A stretch of 64,000 bases of DNA from Bathynomus jamesi (taxonomy: Eukaryota; Arthropoda; Malacostraca; Isopoda; Cirolanidae): NCBI GenBank assembly GCA_023014485.1, contig JAJOZX010009066.1:75001-139000 (forward strand), in the 5' to 3' direction. Made by a program: the position numbers and the translations under genes. The notes beneath the pieces are model-generated. The model did no database searches. It had not been told where the DNA came from and saw only the letters and a program-made list of their open reading frames with translations. How positions within the stretch are numbered: position 1 is the stretch's first letter; each line of letters starts with the position of its first letter. Shown in pieces: positions 1 to 10,821 of this stretch.

Positions 1-760
1 CAGCATTTGAGTGAAGACGACCCGGATAGACGGATGGAATTCTGTGAATGGGCATTAACCAAAGTGAACGAGGATGCAAACTTTTCAACTAAGATCTTGT
101 TTACTGATGAAGCAAATTTTTACGTCAATGGAGAGGTTAATCGGCAAAACATACGTTACTGGAGTAATGCTAACCCTAACTGGCTGAGTCCGACGAAGAT
201 GCAAGGTGCCGGTAAAGTGATGGTGTGGGCCGGGATATGGGGTGACAGAATTATTGGACCAATTTTTGTCAGTGGAAATCTTAATGCCGAAAGGTATCTT
301 AACATGTTGCAAGAAGATTTTCCCATCCCTGCTAAACGAGGAAGGTAACTTCCCACTTTACTTCCAGCAAGATGGAGCTCCACCTCATTATGGTCTTCAC
401 GTGCGTCGGTATTTGGATCAGCAGTTTCCGGATGCTTGGATTGGTCGGCGTGGTCCTGTGGAGTGGCCTCCCAGATCCCCAGATCTCACCCCCCTTGATT
501 TCTATCTTTGGGGGCACTTGAAGGCCATGGTGTATCAGGAAAAGATACGAGACATAAATCATCTAAAGGAACGTATCACCAACGCCATTACAAGCATAAC
601 GTCAACTGTGCTAATGCGTGTTCATCAACAGTGGGGAACACGTATTGAAATGTGTTTTCAAAACAATGGCAACCATGTAGAGCATATTATATAAATAAAA
701 ATGGTTGTCCATAAAAAAATGTTTATTTTTCCTGTGTATGGAAACTTACGGCCCACCCTG
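1..760 (+). mobile_element. Mariner/Tc1-like element, right part
   Basis: The transposase coding region runs into a right terminal inverted repeat that reads inward CAGGGTGGGCCGTAAG and abuts TA (761-762), as expected for an IS630/Tc1/mariner insertion. The left end lies outside the window. A (TA)n run separates it from the palindromic element that follows. Confidence 0.8.
7..694 (+). pseudogene. Mariner-like transposase, C-terminal two-thirds, frameshifted
   Basis: This is the DDE/D catalytic part of an IS630/Tc1/mariner transposase, which would cut and rejoin the element ends. The first catalytic block is seen as LFTDEANFYVNG and the WAGI strand follows. The second block, FQQDGAPPHYG, and the third, SPDLTPLDFYLWGHLK, lie in another frame that takes over between about 300 and 345. 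One frameshift therefore breaks the gene. The reading ends at a TAA at 692-694, shortly before the right terminal repeat. The N-terminal HTH region is beyond the window edge. Confidence 0.85.
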
Positions 761-968
761 TATATATATATAGGGTGTTTGAAAACTTTCTGTACAAATT
801 GTAATGGGGGATAGGCAACACCAAGACAAACCCTTTTCGTCTATAAGTGTATGTCCGCTGACGTCACCATTCGGCGCGAGAGGGCGCCGCTGCAATTGGC
901 TAAAAGGTGAAGTGGGCTAGACTCGCGCTTGCTGCGGGCATTCTTAAATCGGACGTAGTACGCGTAAC

Positions 969-1312
969 ATGGAGCGCTTCACGACTGCTGAGATGGCTGA
1001 CATGCATATAGTGTATGGGGCTGCCAATGGAAACGGAAGAGCTGCTGTGAGGTTGTACCGACAGCGCTTCCCAAACAGACGTGTGCCAAACCACCAAACG
1101 TTTGCGCATTTGCATCGGCAACTCCGAGAAACTGGAACATTCCATGCAAACATGCATGACACTGGTCGGGAGAGAAACGTGCGCACTCCTGACATGGAAG
1201 AAGAAATCCTACGGCGATTTGAGGACAATCCAAGCGCAAGCACGCGAGGTGTTGCACGTATCCTCGGTGTGAACCACGACCTGGTCTGGAGAGTGTTGCA
1301 CGAGCAGCAACT
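969..1312 (+). pseudogene. Transposase N-terminal HTH fragment (left arm)
   Basis: It begins MERFTTAEMADMHIVYG, a DUF4817-like helix-turn-helix that would bind the terminal repeats. It continues through GNGRAAVRLYRQRFPNRR and a second HTH (STRGVARILGVNHDLVWRVL). Similarity stops at HEQQL, where the palindrome arm ends; the reading frame then runs into antisense spacer and stops at 1383-1385. No catalytic domain is present on this strand. Confidence 0.8.
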
Positions 1313-1928
1313 TGCCATGGACGATACCCGCCCAAACATTGACGGCGAACCGTTCTTGATGAGCATGCACCCGTGTAGCATGTAGATTTGCGTGCGCCCA
1401 CACGTGAGAATTGTGCATGTTAAACACACCCTCACGTGTGAAACAGTCCTCATCTGAGAACAGCACATAAGCCGGAAAATTAGGCTGCACCGCTGTCTGC
1501 TGCAGAAACCAGCGTGCGAATTCCACACGAAGAGGGTAATCCCGAGGTTGTAATGCCTGGACTCTCTGACGATGAAACGGATGTAACTGCTGCTCGTGCA
1601 ACACTCTCCAGACCAGGTCGTGGTTCACACCGAGGATACGTGCAACACCTCGCGTGCTTGCGCTTGGATTGTCCTCAAATCGCCGTAGGATTTCTTCTTC
1701 CATGTCAGGAGTGCGCACGTTTCTCTCCCGACCAGTATCATGCATGTTTACATGGAATGTTCCAGTTTCTCGCAGTCGCCGATGCAAATGCGCAAACGTT
1801 TGGTGGTTTGGCACACGTCTGTTTGGGAAGCGCTGTCGGTACAACCTCACAGCAGCTCTTCCGTTTCCATTGGCAGCCCCATACACTATATGCATGTCAG
1901 CCATCTCAGCAGTCGTGAAGCGCTCCAT
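1313..1928 (-). pseudogene. Mariner-like transposase, N-terminal half with first catalytic Asp (right arm plus spacer)
   Basis: The minus-strand copy starts at the same MERFTTAEMADM and is longer than its partner. After the two HTH segments it continues through RVEFARWFLQQ, the first catalytic block VLFSDEDCFT and the strand NVWAGIVHGKL. At about 1312 it enters the inverted left arm, so the open frame (which runs on to 1209) ends in meaningless antisense sequence. The second and third catalytic residues are absent. It cannot encode an active enzyme but could encode a DNA-binding fragment. Confidence 0.8.
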
Positions 1929-2132
1929 GTTACGCGTACTACGTCCGATTTAAGAATGCCGGCGGCAAGCGCGAGTCTAGCCCACTTCACCTTTTAGCCA
2001 ATTGCAGCGGCGCCCTCTCGCGCCGAATGGTGACGTCAGCGGACATACACTTATAGACGAAAAGGGTTTGTCTTGGTGTTGCCTATCCCCCATTACAATT
2101 TGTACAGAAAGTTTTCAAACACCCTGTATATA

Positions 2133-2331
2133 AGCTGTAATGCCCAGCATTTGCTTGGGGTGGGCTGATTGTATTAAATTTTAATTATTCAAATTTTTTA
2201 TTTTTCGTCGTATCACTCCTTAGATTAAAAATATTATACATATACTTACTGGGCCCTAAGGCCCCAGCACTGCAATAAAACTATAGAAAAGAACGCAGCC
2301 ATGAAAATCTTGAGCTTCACATTACCGCCCC

Positions 2332-2374
<43 letters not shown>

Positions 2375-2480
2375 CATTTCCTCAACTTTTTTTTCCTCTA
2401 ATATTACCCTAGTTTTAAAAAAATTCAGCTCTCTTTAAAGGCCCAAAAGTTCACGGACAGACAGACTCTCAGACAGAATC
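2133..2480 (+). repeat. SINE/Helitron-like dispersed repeat, copy 1
   Basis: It starts with a TGCCCAGCATTTGCTTGGGG head that resembles the GGCGTTGCCCGGGT head at 58190. It carries the core 'ctatagaaaagaacgcag...gaaaatcttgagcttcacatt' (about 2281-2324), which recurs twice near 58370 and 58510, and ends in a GACAGACAGACT-type tail. The class is uncertain: it could be a short non-autonomous retroelement 3' end or a Helitron-like unit. Confidence 0.5.
2334..2375 (+). repeat. (AAT)n microsatellite
   Basis: A clean run of about 13 AAT units, directly after the repeat core 'cttcacattaccgcccc'. Confidence 0.95.
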
Positions 2481-4660
2481 GCACACAACTTACTTTTATA
2501 CATATACATTATACAACAGCTCAACACAGAAATAAACAACAAACTTAAAGAAAAACAAACAGAAACATTTAGGGAAGTCATAACAACACTAAACCACTCC
2601 ACAGATACATCCAGGCTATACACAAGACTATGAACAGCATTACCCACTCTAACAGCGGCATTCGCACCTCACACGCGGCTATCTGTCGCAGTCAATATAA
2701 TATCCCAACATATACACAACACGCTAACATTCTAGTTAATCACTACGCAAAGATAATTCACCTAAACAGAGACAACAACCAGAAACACGCAGACAGACAA
2801 ACAGCCAGACACAAGAAAACCTACAGACTCGACACGACCCTCAATACAGACCAGACCACCAAGATCATCAAAAACATTAAGAATTCGAAGGCTACTGGAC
2901 CAGGCAACATATCTAACATACACCTTAAACACTTGGACCCACAGGGAATACTAGCTCTCACAAACATCAGCACATATTCATACCAACACTGTATTATTCC
3001 TGACATATGGAAACAAGGTAAAATTATCACACTACTCAAACCAAACAAAAATCCAACAGAACCAGCTTCCTATAGACCAATTACTTTACTATGTACACCT
3101 TCCAAAGTAACAAAGACTAATCTTACAAATCACCAACCCACACATACCACTATCGCCTACTCAACATGGATTCAGACCTCACCACTCAACCACGACATTA
3201 CTCACTAACTCACGCAGCACATCATGGATGGTATCAACTCCCGACGACCAGCTCAACGTACACTATTAGCAACAATAGACATTAGTAAAGCATTTGATGC
3301 TATCCCACGGTTCCCTCTCAAACAAAATACTCAGCACAAACATGCACAATAACACCAAAAGGTGGCTGAGCAACTATCTTTCAGGAAGATACTCACATGT
3401 CACATTTAATGGCAAGTCATCCAAAAACAAACTTTTTCCGAACGGAGTCCCTCAAGGCTCTGTTCTCTCACCAACACTGTTCAACTTATACATGCATGAC
3501 ATTCCAACACCCATAGATAACAAGCTTACCTTATCATCTTATCATCATATGCAGATGACATCATTCTTACATCCACCCACAACAACATCGACACCGCTAC
3601 AAACATACATAAACAGTATACAAGACTGGCTCACACACAATAGACTCAAAGTAGCGCCCACAAAATCAACCATCACCTTGCTAACAAGCAACACAAAAGA
3701 ACACAAGATAACTCCACAGCTTACACTAAACAACAACATTCCACACTCACAGGACCAAAATACTTGGGGTCACATACAACACATCATTATCTTTTGCAAA
3801 CCACATTCAGGACATTAAAACCAAATGTAGGTCAAGACTTAACACGCTTAGGGTACTAACAGGCACAAACTTTGGACACCAGCAGGAAACAATATCACTC
3901 ATACAAAAAATATATTCGCTCAGTTATGGACTACGCTAGCCCATGCTAGGCATCCATTATCTCAAACACACACATAAACACCTTACAAACAATACAAAGC
4001 AACGCACTTCGTATCATTACAGGATGTACTCAAACAACACCAATAGAACACCTGCACACACAAACAAAAATACTGAAAGTTAGGGAACATTTAAACATGA
4101 GGGGAACTTAATTCATGGCAGCAGCGACAACTAACCCACAACACCCTTGCCACTAACATGTACAATCATGCACCAACAACCTCGCACCATTAAGGTAACA
4201 CCAGAGACACATTATAACCGAATACTCCATTACATACCACGCCCGACAGACATCACACAGTACAGAAAACACATACATACACACCTAACCCACAAAGTAC
4301 TGACACGACTCGGTCCGAATGCGATCCTAGGTGCGAAGCCGCCACTCATTGACAGGTCAGAGACCAGCCTGAGCAGATCGGATCGAGTTACTTAGCACGA
4401 TTCCGATGTGGACATCACCCCAACTTACAGACATATAAACACAGACTAGACAACTCCACAGACGACACCTGCCACCTGTGCCAGGACACACCACAAACAA
4501 TTGAACACATTATGACAGACTGTACCGCTCTAGCACAACATAGAACACAACACATCACTAGTGCGCTGAACCTTTGGTCCACTCCGCGGAGGGCGATCTG
4601 TTACCTACGTGCCGCCGGCTTGCTCGATCAGGGTGGGCTGATCGGCTAACCAACAACAAC
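2480..4660 (+). mobile_element. Jockey-type non-LTR retrotransposon, 5'-truncated
   Basis: Degenerate reverse-transcriptase coding sequence is followed by a C-terminal CCHC-like segment and a short 3' region ending in a (CAA)n tail at about 4650-4660. No terminal repeats are visible. The base composition is unusually A+C rich on the sense strand, unlike the AT-rich flanks. The 5' limit is approximate; no endonuclease was recognised. Confidence 0.7.
2630..4590 (+). pseudogene. Jockey-like reverse transcriptase, multiply frameshifted
   Basis: Blocks appear in order along the strand. Finger region: SKATGPGNISNIHLK and EPASYRPITLLC (about 2880-3100). Palm A: ATIDISKAFDAI (about 3270-3305). Palm B: GVPQGSVLSPTLFNLYMHDI (about 3450-3510). 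Catalytic YADD box: SSYADDIILTST (about 3540-3570), in a different frame from its neighbours because of a small duplication (ttatcatcttatcatc). Thumb region follows near 3765-4080. The C-terminal CHLCQDTPQTIEHIMTDC (about 4470-4525) has a zinc-knuckle pattern. Several frameshifts and stops make it non-functional. The target-priming endonuclease domain was not found. Confidence 0.75.
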
Positions 4661-5013
4661 AACTTACTTTTATATAGTAGAATTAGATACATACATGCAT
4701 AGTTATAGTTGTAGAAGGACAAGGAATCTATGATTTGAATTACTTCTCTTATCAACAATCAAAATACACAGACAAATTAAGTACAATAATATAAAAGTGT
4801 CGACTGAATATCTATGTTGAACAGGAAGCGAAAAGATGAGGGATAAAGCGTCGAAAAGTTGAATGGCGGCAAGGGCGTCAAGGTGTCAAAACGTTGAGAA
4901 GGACGGCAAGAGTTAAGTGTCAAGAAGGGCGGAGAACGTTGAGATGTTCAGTGAAAACAACCGGGGTTCGAAGCGAGGATCGAGTGATCGGATGTCAAGG
5001 CGAAGATCGAGGG
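4661..5013. other. Intergenic, no gene seen
   Basis: About 150 bp of AT-rich DNA is followed by a purine-rich stretch (4800-5010) with loose recurrence of GTCAAG, GTCGAA and GGCGG words. No reading frame or family was recognised. Confidence 0.5.
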
Positions 5014-5502
5014 GTCTTCAGTTTTATGAACTGTAAACATTTTAAATAAAAATACATTTTTCTAATGTAGTTTCATCCGCTAATTTCAAAAATAACATTT
5101 TTTTTTGAGAAATGAAAAATATTTATAATAATTTGCCTTTAATTTTTTTTTTTTTTTTGAGAAAAACCCTCGACTAAGCTTTTTCAACTGAAAAGTTAAA
5201 ACTGAAAAGATCTGGTCGTTTTAGAATTGTCTCAGCACAAACGATGTAAGAAAGCTATTTAAATGAAGTTAGGTTAGGTTTGGTTGCGTTAGGTTAGGTA
5301 TAGTTAAGATTAGTTTAGTTTCTCATCTAGGTAACTTACCTCTCTTAAAAAGTTGTTGTAATCAACCACAGTAGGATGAACGCAAATTATTATAATTTTT
5401 TTTTGTTTCTCCAAAATCAATGTTATTTTTTAAATTAGCAGATAAAACTACCAAGTGTATTTTTATTTAAAATTTTTACAGTTCATAAAACTGAAAAGAT
5501 CC
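5014..5502. mobile_element. Foldback element with about 80-bp inverted repeats
   Basis: The left arm (about 5026-5105, TTCAGTTTTATGAACTGTAA...) is matched in inverted orientation at about 5415-5495 (...TTACAGTTCATAAAACTGAA), with only scattered mismatches and small gaps. The centre contains a poly-T tract, a TTAGGTTAGG stretch (about 5268-5300) and no coding sequence. It is a non-autonomous foldback/MITE of unknown superfamily; no clear TSD was found. Confidence 0.65.
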
Positions 5503-5598
5503 GGATCGAGCGAAAGGGTGCACTGCCCAGGTAAGTGTGGCGAAGGTCGGAGAAAGATTTAGTGCTTAAGTCACAGGTCAGGGGGTCGAATAGAAAGA

Positions 5599-5652
5599 GT
5601 GAAAAAAGATAGTGAAAAAAGATAGTGAAAAAAGATAGTGAAAAAAGATAGT
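5599..5652 (+). repeat. 13-bp tandem repeat (gtgaaaaaagata)
   Basis: Four consecutive units of GTGAAAAAAGATA (the first starts at about 5599) followed by a partial unit. They lie immediately upstream of the Penelope-like remnant. Confidence 0.9.
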
Positions 5653-6560
5653 GGAACAAAGAAGAAAACCATAAAGATAGAACAGGAAATTAATGCCGAG
5701 TGGGTTGAAGCTGTTTCTGTTATCCTCTTAACTGAGTCCCAAATCGCAGAAAGCTGGTCAGTGAATGACTCATTTCAGTTTGTTTGTTCAACCTTCCTAA
5801 TTCTTTGTATTCTTTTGAAATCTTTAAAAAAAAAATGTAAAATGAATAATTTAGGTATTTCCAACCTAAAGGTTAAAAGTGGTTTTAATATTACAAAAAG
5901 AGGAAGTAATTTTACGTCCATCTTGCTAAATTTACATAATTTAAAGAAAAATTATATTATTTTCATTTGTAAAGCAGATAAAGATAATCAAATAGTTCTC
6001 TTGGACAGGGCAGTATACTTAGGTAAAATGAACGTCTCTTTCTTTCAGATGAAACTTCACAATGATCCTCTGAAATCTCGAAATGGTTTCAACAAAATCT
6101 GAAGACTATTCTTAAAGTTACCCTGCTCTAGTAAAAATATTGTAAATCTTATTTACCTAAACTACAATGGATGTAGGTTTGCCCAAAATTCATGAACAAG
6201 GGGTCCTCATGCACCTAACTGTGTCAAATTTAGGTGGTACCCCAAAAGCTCGCTGGCTGGTGAGCAAAACATTTGACTAAATCCGTGGGTTCAATCTCCA
6301 ACGTGTTAATACTGAAACTAATGAGGTCTCATCTATAGAATTCCTCGTGGTAATTGTACGAGTAGCCTTTACAAGTGAAACTGTGGACTTTCACAGAAGG
6401 ATTTACCAGCATAAAATTTTTTGCGCACTGGAAATCAAAACAGTTGTATTATTAAACATGTGGAAGGATTTGACCACAGGATTAAGTTCGATGAAGCAAG
6501 TAACCCTTATTGCGAGTTCCTCATTTTGAAGAACGCAAACTTTTGGAATCCTTTATTTTA
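5640..6560 (+). pseudogene. Penelope-like element reverse transcriptase remnant
   Basis: The frame 5638-6102 holds FICKADKDNQIVLLDRAVYL, which matches the KADKGNxxVILD block typical of Penelope-like RTs. After a frame change, about 6165-6270 reads as VGLPKIHEQGVLMHLTVSNL, the degraded form of the GLPKIHKxxxPxRPIVS block. Near 6465-6535 a further frame gives FDHRIKFDEAS, similar to the conserved 'IKFTxE' segment of these RTs. No YADD box or GIY-YIG endonuclease was seen. Multiple frame breaks and deletions make it a relic. Confidence 0.65.
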
Positions 6561-6599
6561 AATAATTCTGATCATTTTAATTCTAATAAAGGTGCTTAT

Positions 6600-7740
6600 A
6601 ATTTTGATACTTTCTCTCTGAATTTACTTGGTTGGGTTTTAAAACTCAAACTTTAAAAAAAAAAAAAAAAAAATTCTCCTATCTGACTCACCACCACTTG
6701 GGAAGGGGGGTATTTTTCAATTAGATTTTGGAGACTGATCGAGGAGTTTGGATTGAAAGGACTTTTTTTTTTAAAACTATGAATATTTAATTTTTTAATT
6801 TTTTTATCTGTGACTTTTTATGTGAAGGGGTCGATAAGGGCAGTTTACTGCTAAAAACGTTACCCCTATATTTCTTTTATTTTGGGGGGTTTTTGACAAC
6901 GAATATTTGTATGAAGTTCATTCATGCGAAAATCGCAAACAAAACTTTAATTAAAAAATATGAAAGAAAATGGCTTGGAAGTTAAAATTCATTAAAAATA
7001 TTATTTTATCATTATTTTTCTTTACACTTTTTTCTGAACTTTTAAGAAACAAAAATTTAAACACAAAGGCAAAAGGTACTTCATGCAAATGACCTGCGCG
7101 AATGTGCATCATTTTTCGGTATTCATTTTTGGAATTCGATGCACAAAGGAAATCAAACAAGAAAATTCTTGAACCCCGACCCAAAAATTTCTCCGCAATT
7201 TGCTTCTAAATAAAGGTTATATTATTTATATTTATCATAGCAAATTTGTTCTAACAATAACGAAAAAGGACACAAAAAATTACTTTCCTGCATCTGGACA
7301 CTTTTTCTTGTAGAGAGTTGCCAACTATAATTTAACTGTAATGAAATATAAATACGATTTAAAAAAAAAAAAATACATTAAAGCGAAAATATCCAATTCT
7401 TTCCATCGTAAAACATGATTGCAATCCTAAATATAAGTCGTAAGCATCGCAGAAGTAGGGAAGTATAAATATTATGCAGATATATTTGTAAAGTTTCTTT
7501 GTATCGCGCGAACTTGCAAGCAGATTTTGTTGAAAATATTAATGTAAAGTTTTAACCTTCAAAGCAGATTCTCGCCTCTCCCATTTCGAATTCACACAAC
7601 AAAAAGTTTCACAGTTTATGCTTTTACAAACTTCACACAAACGTTGTCTTATCTTTACATATATTTAATTTTATTGATATACTTTCTGCATAAATAAAAG
7701 GCAAAAGCATACGAAAATAAATGCAAAACTTGGTCGAAAT
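6600..7740. other. Intergenic AT-rich DNA, no gene seen
   Basis: A poly-A tract (about 6656-6673), several poly-T runs and only short uninformative reading frames. No similarity to the other repeats of the window was recognised. Confidence 0.5.
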
Positions 7741-7741
7741 G

Positions 7742-7884
7742 TGACAATAGAACCCACACTAATAGACGGAGTTTATTTCCACAACAGTTTCGACGCCCAC
7801 TGGCATCCACCCGAAGAGGATACCAGTGGGTATCGAAACTGTTGTGGAAATAAACTCCGTCTATTAGTGTGGGTTTTAATTGTA
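7742..7884. repeat. Short palindromic repeat, copy 1
   Basis: AACCCACACTAATAGACGG (7751 on) is mirrored by CCGTCTATTAGTGTGGGTT ending at 7875. The arms of about 60 bp enclose a short centre around 7805-7820. A second copy lies at 27422-27593. Each arm includes a smaller hairpin (GATGCC...GGCATC type) next to CGAAAC. There is no coding potential beyond mirror-image reading frames. Confidence 0.85.
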
Positions 7885-8054
7885 ACATACGAAACACTTG
7901 CTAAGCATTATAAAATGACAAATTTTTTACTTTTATTAAAGAAATGTATACTTTATTAACATTCATGAACGTGCAATTCCCAAGTATTAAAAAGAAAAGC
8001 GTTCCAAGAATTTTGACATAATCCAATAAATATACATACAAATGAATAAAGTAT

Positions 8055-8400
8055 TCACTCAGTTATCCGTGATTTTCAGGAGTGGTCCATGATCACGGTT
8101 AACTCGGTATATCCCGCCGTTGGTAGCTGCTGCCCGCCATCACGCACACTGTTAATCTATTACAGTATAATATACAATTAAGTTTGTACTCGACGACACA
8201 AGACGTGAAGATATGCGAAGCCACAAGCGCGCATGCGTACTCTATGAAGCGCGAAGCCACAAGCGCGCATGCGTACTCTATGAAGCGCGAAGACACTATG
8301 ACTGAGGCGCGTCGTGGTGGGCTGGTAGGAGGTGAGCCACTGACGCAAACAGCACCAAATCACGGTTAACTCAGTTTCATAATCATGGATAACCGCGTGA
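8055..8400. repeat. Repeat with internal 36-bp direct duplication
   Basis: The unit GCGAAGCCACAAGCGCGCAT...TATGAA occurs twice in tandem (about 8216-8287). It is flanked by related words: GTTATCCGTGATT and GATCACGGTTAACTC on the left (8060, 8091), AATCACGGTTAACTC and GGATAACCGCGTGAG on the right (8357, 8386). The CG-rich core stands out from the AT-rich surroundings. Possibly a short non-autonomous element. Confidence 0.5.
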
Positions 8401-8619
8401 GTACCTTTACTTTTAGATGTTCCGTGCTACGATTCCTCATTTCACGGAAGTCAGGCTTGTTTGTAGGCAAATTATGGTTTAATAAGGCCGTTGACGTTAC
8501 TTTTTACAGTGTAGAACTCTAATTTTCCAAGCGTCATCATTCAACTGGCACTATGATTCCAGATACCTCATAAACATGATTTTCGTCAAATGTGTGAAAA
8601 TCACACAAACTACGCAAGT

Positions 8620-8975
8620 GACAAATCGCCCTGTAACAAAACTCAATCATCAACTGACTTTGAATCAGAGGTCCCGAGTTCAAATTCTGTGGGAAATATG
8701 TCGCATATAAAAAAAGTACCCGTGCTCACGCGTTAATTTCTATCTATATGGTACCCTTGTGTTATCCAGATGTATTTGAATTAAATGCTGTCCATTGTAT
8801 CCAGTGCTGGGGATTAATGCGTAAAAACTCTTCTAGGCGTGAGAAAACGAGTGTTTCCTTCGGGTAATGAAATATGCAACAAGTTGTATTAAATTTTATC
8901 CTTTCGTAACCTAATGGTCAGTGCCCGCAACTTCGAGTCAGAGGTCTTAGGTTCAAATCCCGGTGGGGGAAAATT
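8620..8975 (+). repeat. Two tRNA-like SINE heads
   Basis: Two segments carry a pol III B-box-like motif: GAGTTCAAATTC (about 8679-8690) and GGTTCAAATCCC (about 8950-8961). Both are preceded by the shared word TCAGAGGTC. The second also has an A-box-like CCTAATGGTCAGTGCC upstream. Neither folds into a full cloverleaf by eye. They look like tRNA-derived SINE heads or tRNA relics. Confidence 0.45.
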
Positions 8976-8989
8976 TGCATATATATATA

Positions 8990-9616
8990 CAGCGTGTCCC
9001 AAAGAAATGTATACCCACTTTGTTCGATAATACCAGCTATGAGGATAATAAATATATTACTTTTTATATGTTTTTTAATAAAGAATTTTCTCCTGAATCT
9101 AAATATGTAATTATTTTTATTAAAAATTGAAAAACAAAAAAGTTACAGATGTTTAAATTGTAATTATTTTTTCGAGACTTCATGTGCGATATTTTCTAAT
9201 ATTTTTGCACGTATACGAGATAAGTTTGAAACCGACGGCACTGTGCAAAACTTACAAAACAACGTTCTGGAAGACGTCGAACATCTTAGATAAAGTGTCA
9301 TTTAACCATGGAATTTGTAAATTTTTTGAATTAACTAATAATTACAACATTTATGCTTCAATATCAACACTAAACATAAGTATCTCAAAACAGTCGGTTA
9401 AAATATTAGAAAATATCGCACATGAAGTCTCGAAAATAATAATTATAATTTAAACATCTGTAGCGTTTTTGTTCTTCAATTTTTAATAAAAATAATTACA
9501 TATTTAGATTCAGGAGAAAATTCTTTATTAAAAAACATATAAAAAGTAATATATTTATTATCCTCATAGCTGGTATTATCGAACAAAGTGGGTATACATT
9601 TCTTTGGGACACGCTG
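8990..9616. mobile_element. Mariner-derived palindromic element
   Basis: Terminal repeats CAGCGTGTCCCAAAGAAATG with TA on both sides. The arms (8990 to about 9206 and about 9399 to 9616) are nearly perfect inverted copies of about 217 bp. The 190-bp centre reads IRDKFETDGTVQN on the plus strand, matching the transposase encoded at 25758-26455 ([13 protein letters not shown]). The termini also resemble that family (CAGGGCGTCCCAAAAAAATG). It is therefore a rearranged relative of the deleted mariner family present elsewhere in the window. Confidence 0.8.
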
Positions 9617-9619
9617 TAT

Positions 9620-10430
9620 ATATATATATATTTTTTTTATTCGACTTCATTCATCTACTTATGTGGTTATTTGCAGAACACTACTGCACGATACAGAGAG
9701 TCCATTTTATTTTTCTAGGCCTTTAAAATCTCACTAGTGTGCAAAAAATTTCGCTATTGTTTATCCTTCCATTTCTTTCACCAATTCCCCGTAACTAAAC
9801 TAACCTAACCTTAACATATTCTACTATGACCCAGTTCTTATGATAAAAATTAACATCTATAAAAGTATAACAAAAAAGTGATTCATCCCTCTTTGAAGTC
9901 ATTAACACTCACCAACTTTGGACATCATGAATTTTTCATCATCTCAAATGCGACAACTTTCACCGCAGTGAACAAGTTCAAACTTCACGACAATCATCAA
10001 CTTTCAGAGTGGAAAAAATTAATTCTCAGTTAATATTTTTCTGATAAAATATTCAAAGAAAGCTTTTGTAATTATTATTATTATTATAAATACGGGGATG
10101 AAAAACAATGAATAATATTAGAGCAAATAATAATTTTAAAAGAATATATATATTTTACTTAAAAAAAGGGCCTATTCTTATTTTGTTGATAAGATCAAAG
10201 AATCGGCACTCTAAAAAACTAACAACCTAACCTCGCTTAACATAGCTTATGCTAACCTAACCTAATCCACAACAACTTGTCGATGAAATAACATTAATCA
10301 GAAAAAAAAAATGGCCTCGCCTGGCACATGTACGATGACTATTTTATAATCAACTTTTCTGACATTCACAATGCTTATAGAGCATTTTTCCTTGCTTTTA
10401 TCTCTCTCGTATAATACTTCAAGTATATAC
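9620..10430. other. Intergenic, CCTAA-containing AT-rich DNA
   Basis: No gene. Short CCTAACC words occur near 9800 and 10225-10265. The stretch 10203-10320 (GGCACTCTAAAAAACTAAC... to ATGGCCTCGCC) is related to the foldback at about 44075-44345. The rest is unremarkable. Confidence 0.5.
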
Positions 10431-10431
10431 T

Positions 10432-10673
10432 ATACGAGGCCCTCCTAGGAAGAAGTGGTTAAGGGACAAAAGTAAAAAACGCCAGTAAACGCAGTTAAAA
10501 ATTGTACCAAGTTTGAAAGTGGAATAACTTTTGAACTTTTAAACACATTTTGACAAAAATCTTTAGTAGAAGTTCAAACATTATTCCACTTTCAAATTTG
10601 GTACAATTTTAACTGCCTTTTCTGGCGTTTTTACTTTTGTCATTTAACCACTTCTTCCTACGAGGGTCTCATA
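10432..10673. mobile_element. Foldback MITE, copy 1
   Basis: About 240 bp. The left end GAGGCCCTCCTAGGAAGAAG is mirrored by CTTCTTCCTACGAGGGTCTC on the right. Inner arm words such as TTGTACCAAGTTTGAAAGTG and CACTTTCAAATTTGGTACAA pair as well, so almost the whole unit folds into one hairpin. A second copy is at 52411-52641. There is no coding capacity, and the superfamily is not determined. Confidence 0.85.
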
Positions 10674-10821
10674 TCTAGTTCTATTTACTGATGTTAATCT
10701 TGTTCAGAATGTAAAAAGTATAGCGATTAAGGTAAGATGCCATTTTCGCTTAAGAACAAAACCAATAAAGAATTAAATTCAAACCCCCGATTTGTTTAGA
10801 ACAAATTGTGATGAATTTAGG

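Larger units (their letters stand above)
771..2126. mobile_element. Palindromic mariner-derived element (two 5' halves head to head)
   Basis: Both ends carry the same terminal repeat (AGGGTGTTTGAAAACTTT inward on the left; its complement ends at 2126) next to TA. The left arm (771 to about 1312) and right arm (about 1586 to 2126) are nearly identical inverted copies of about 540 bp. Each holds the 5' UTR and the N-terminal coding part of one transposase. The central 270 bp is unique and belongs to the minus-strand copy. The 3' end of the original element is missing on both sides, so this is a 5'/5' foldback and not two complete insertions. Confidence 0.85.

Noticed and set aside
5638..6102. 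154-aa open frame as a host gene
   Set aside because: It contains the KADK block of Penelope-like RTs and the next blocks follow downstream in other frames.
7742..7884. Hammerhead ribozyme (CGAAAC next to a stem)
   Set aside because: The GAAAC side and a neighbouring hairpin are present, but the CUGAUGA box is not in register (GAAGAG instead) and no GUH cleavage site pairs with a stem I. Only the palindrome is supported.
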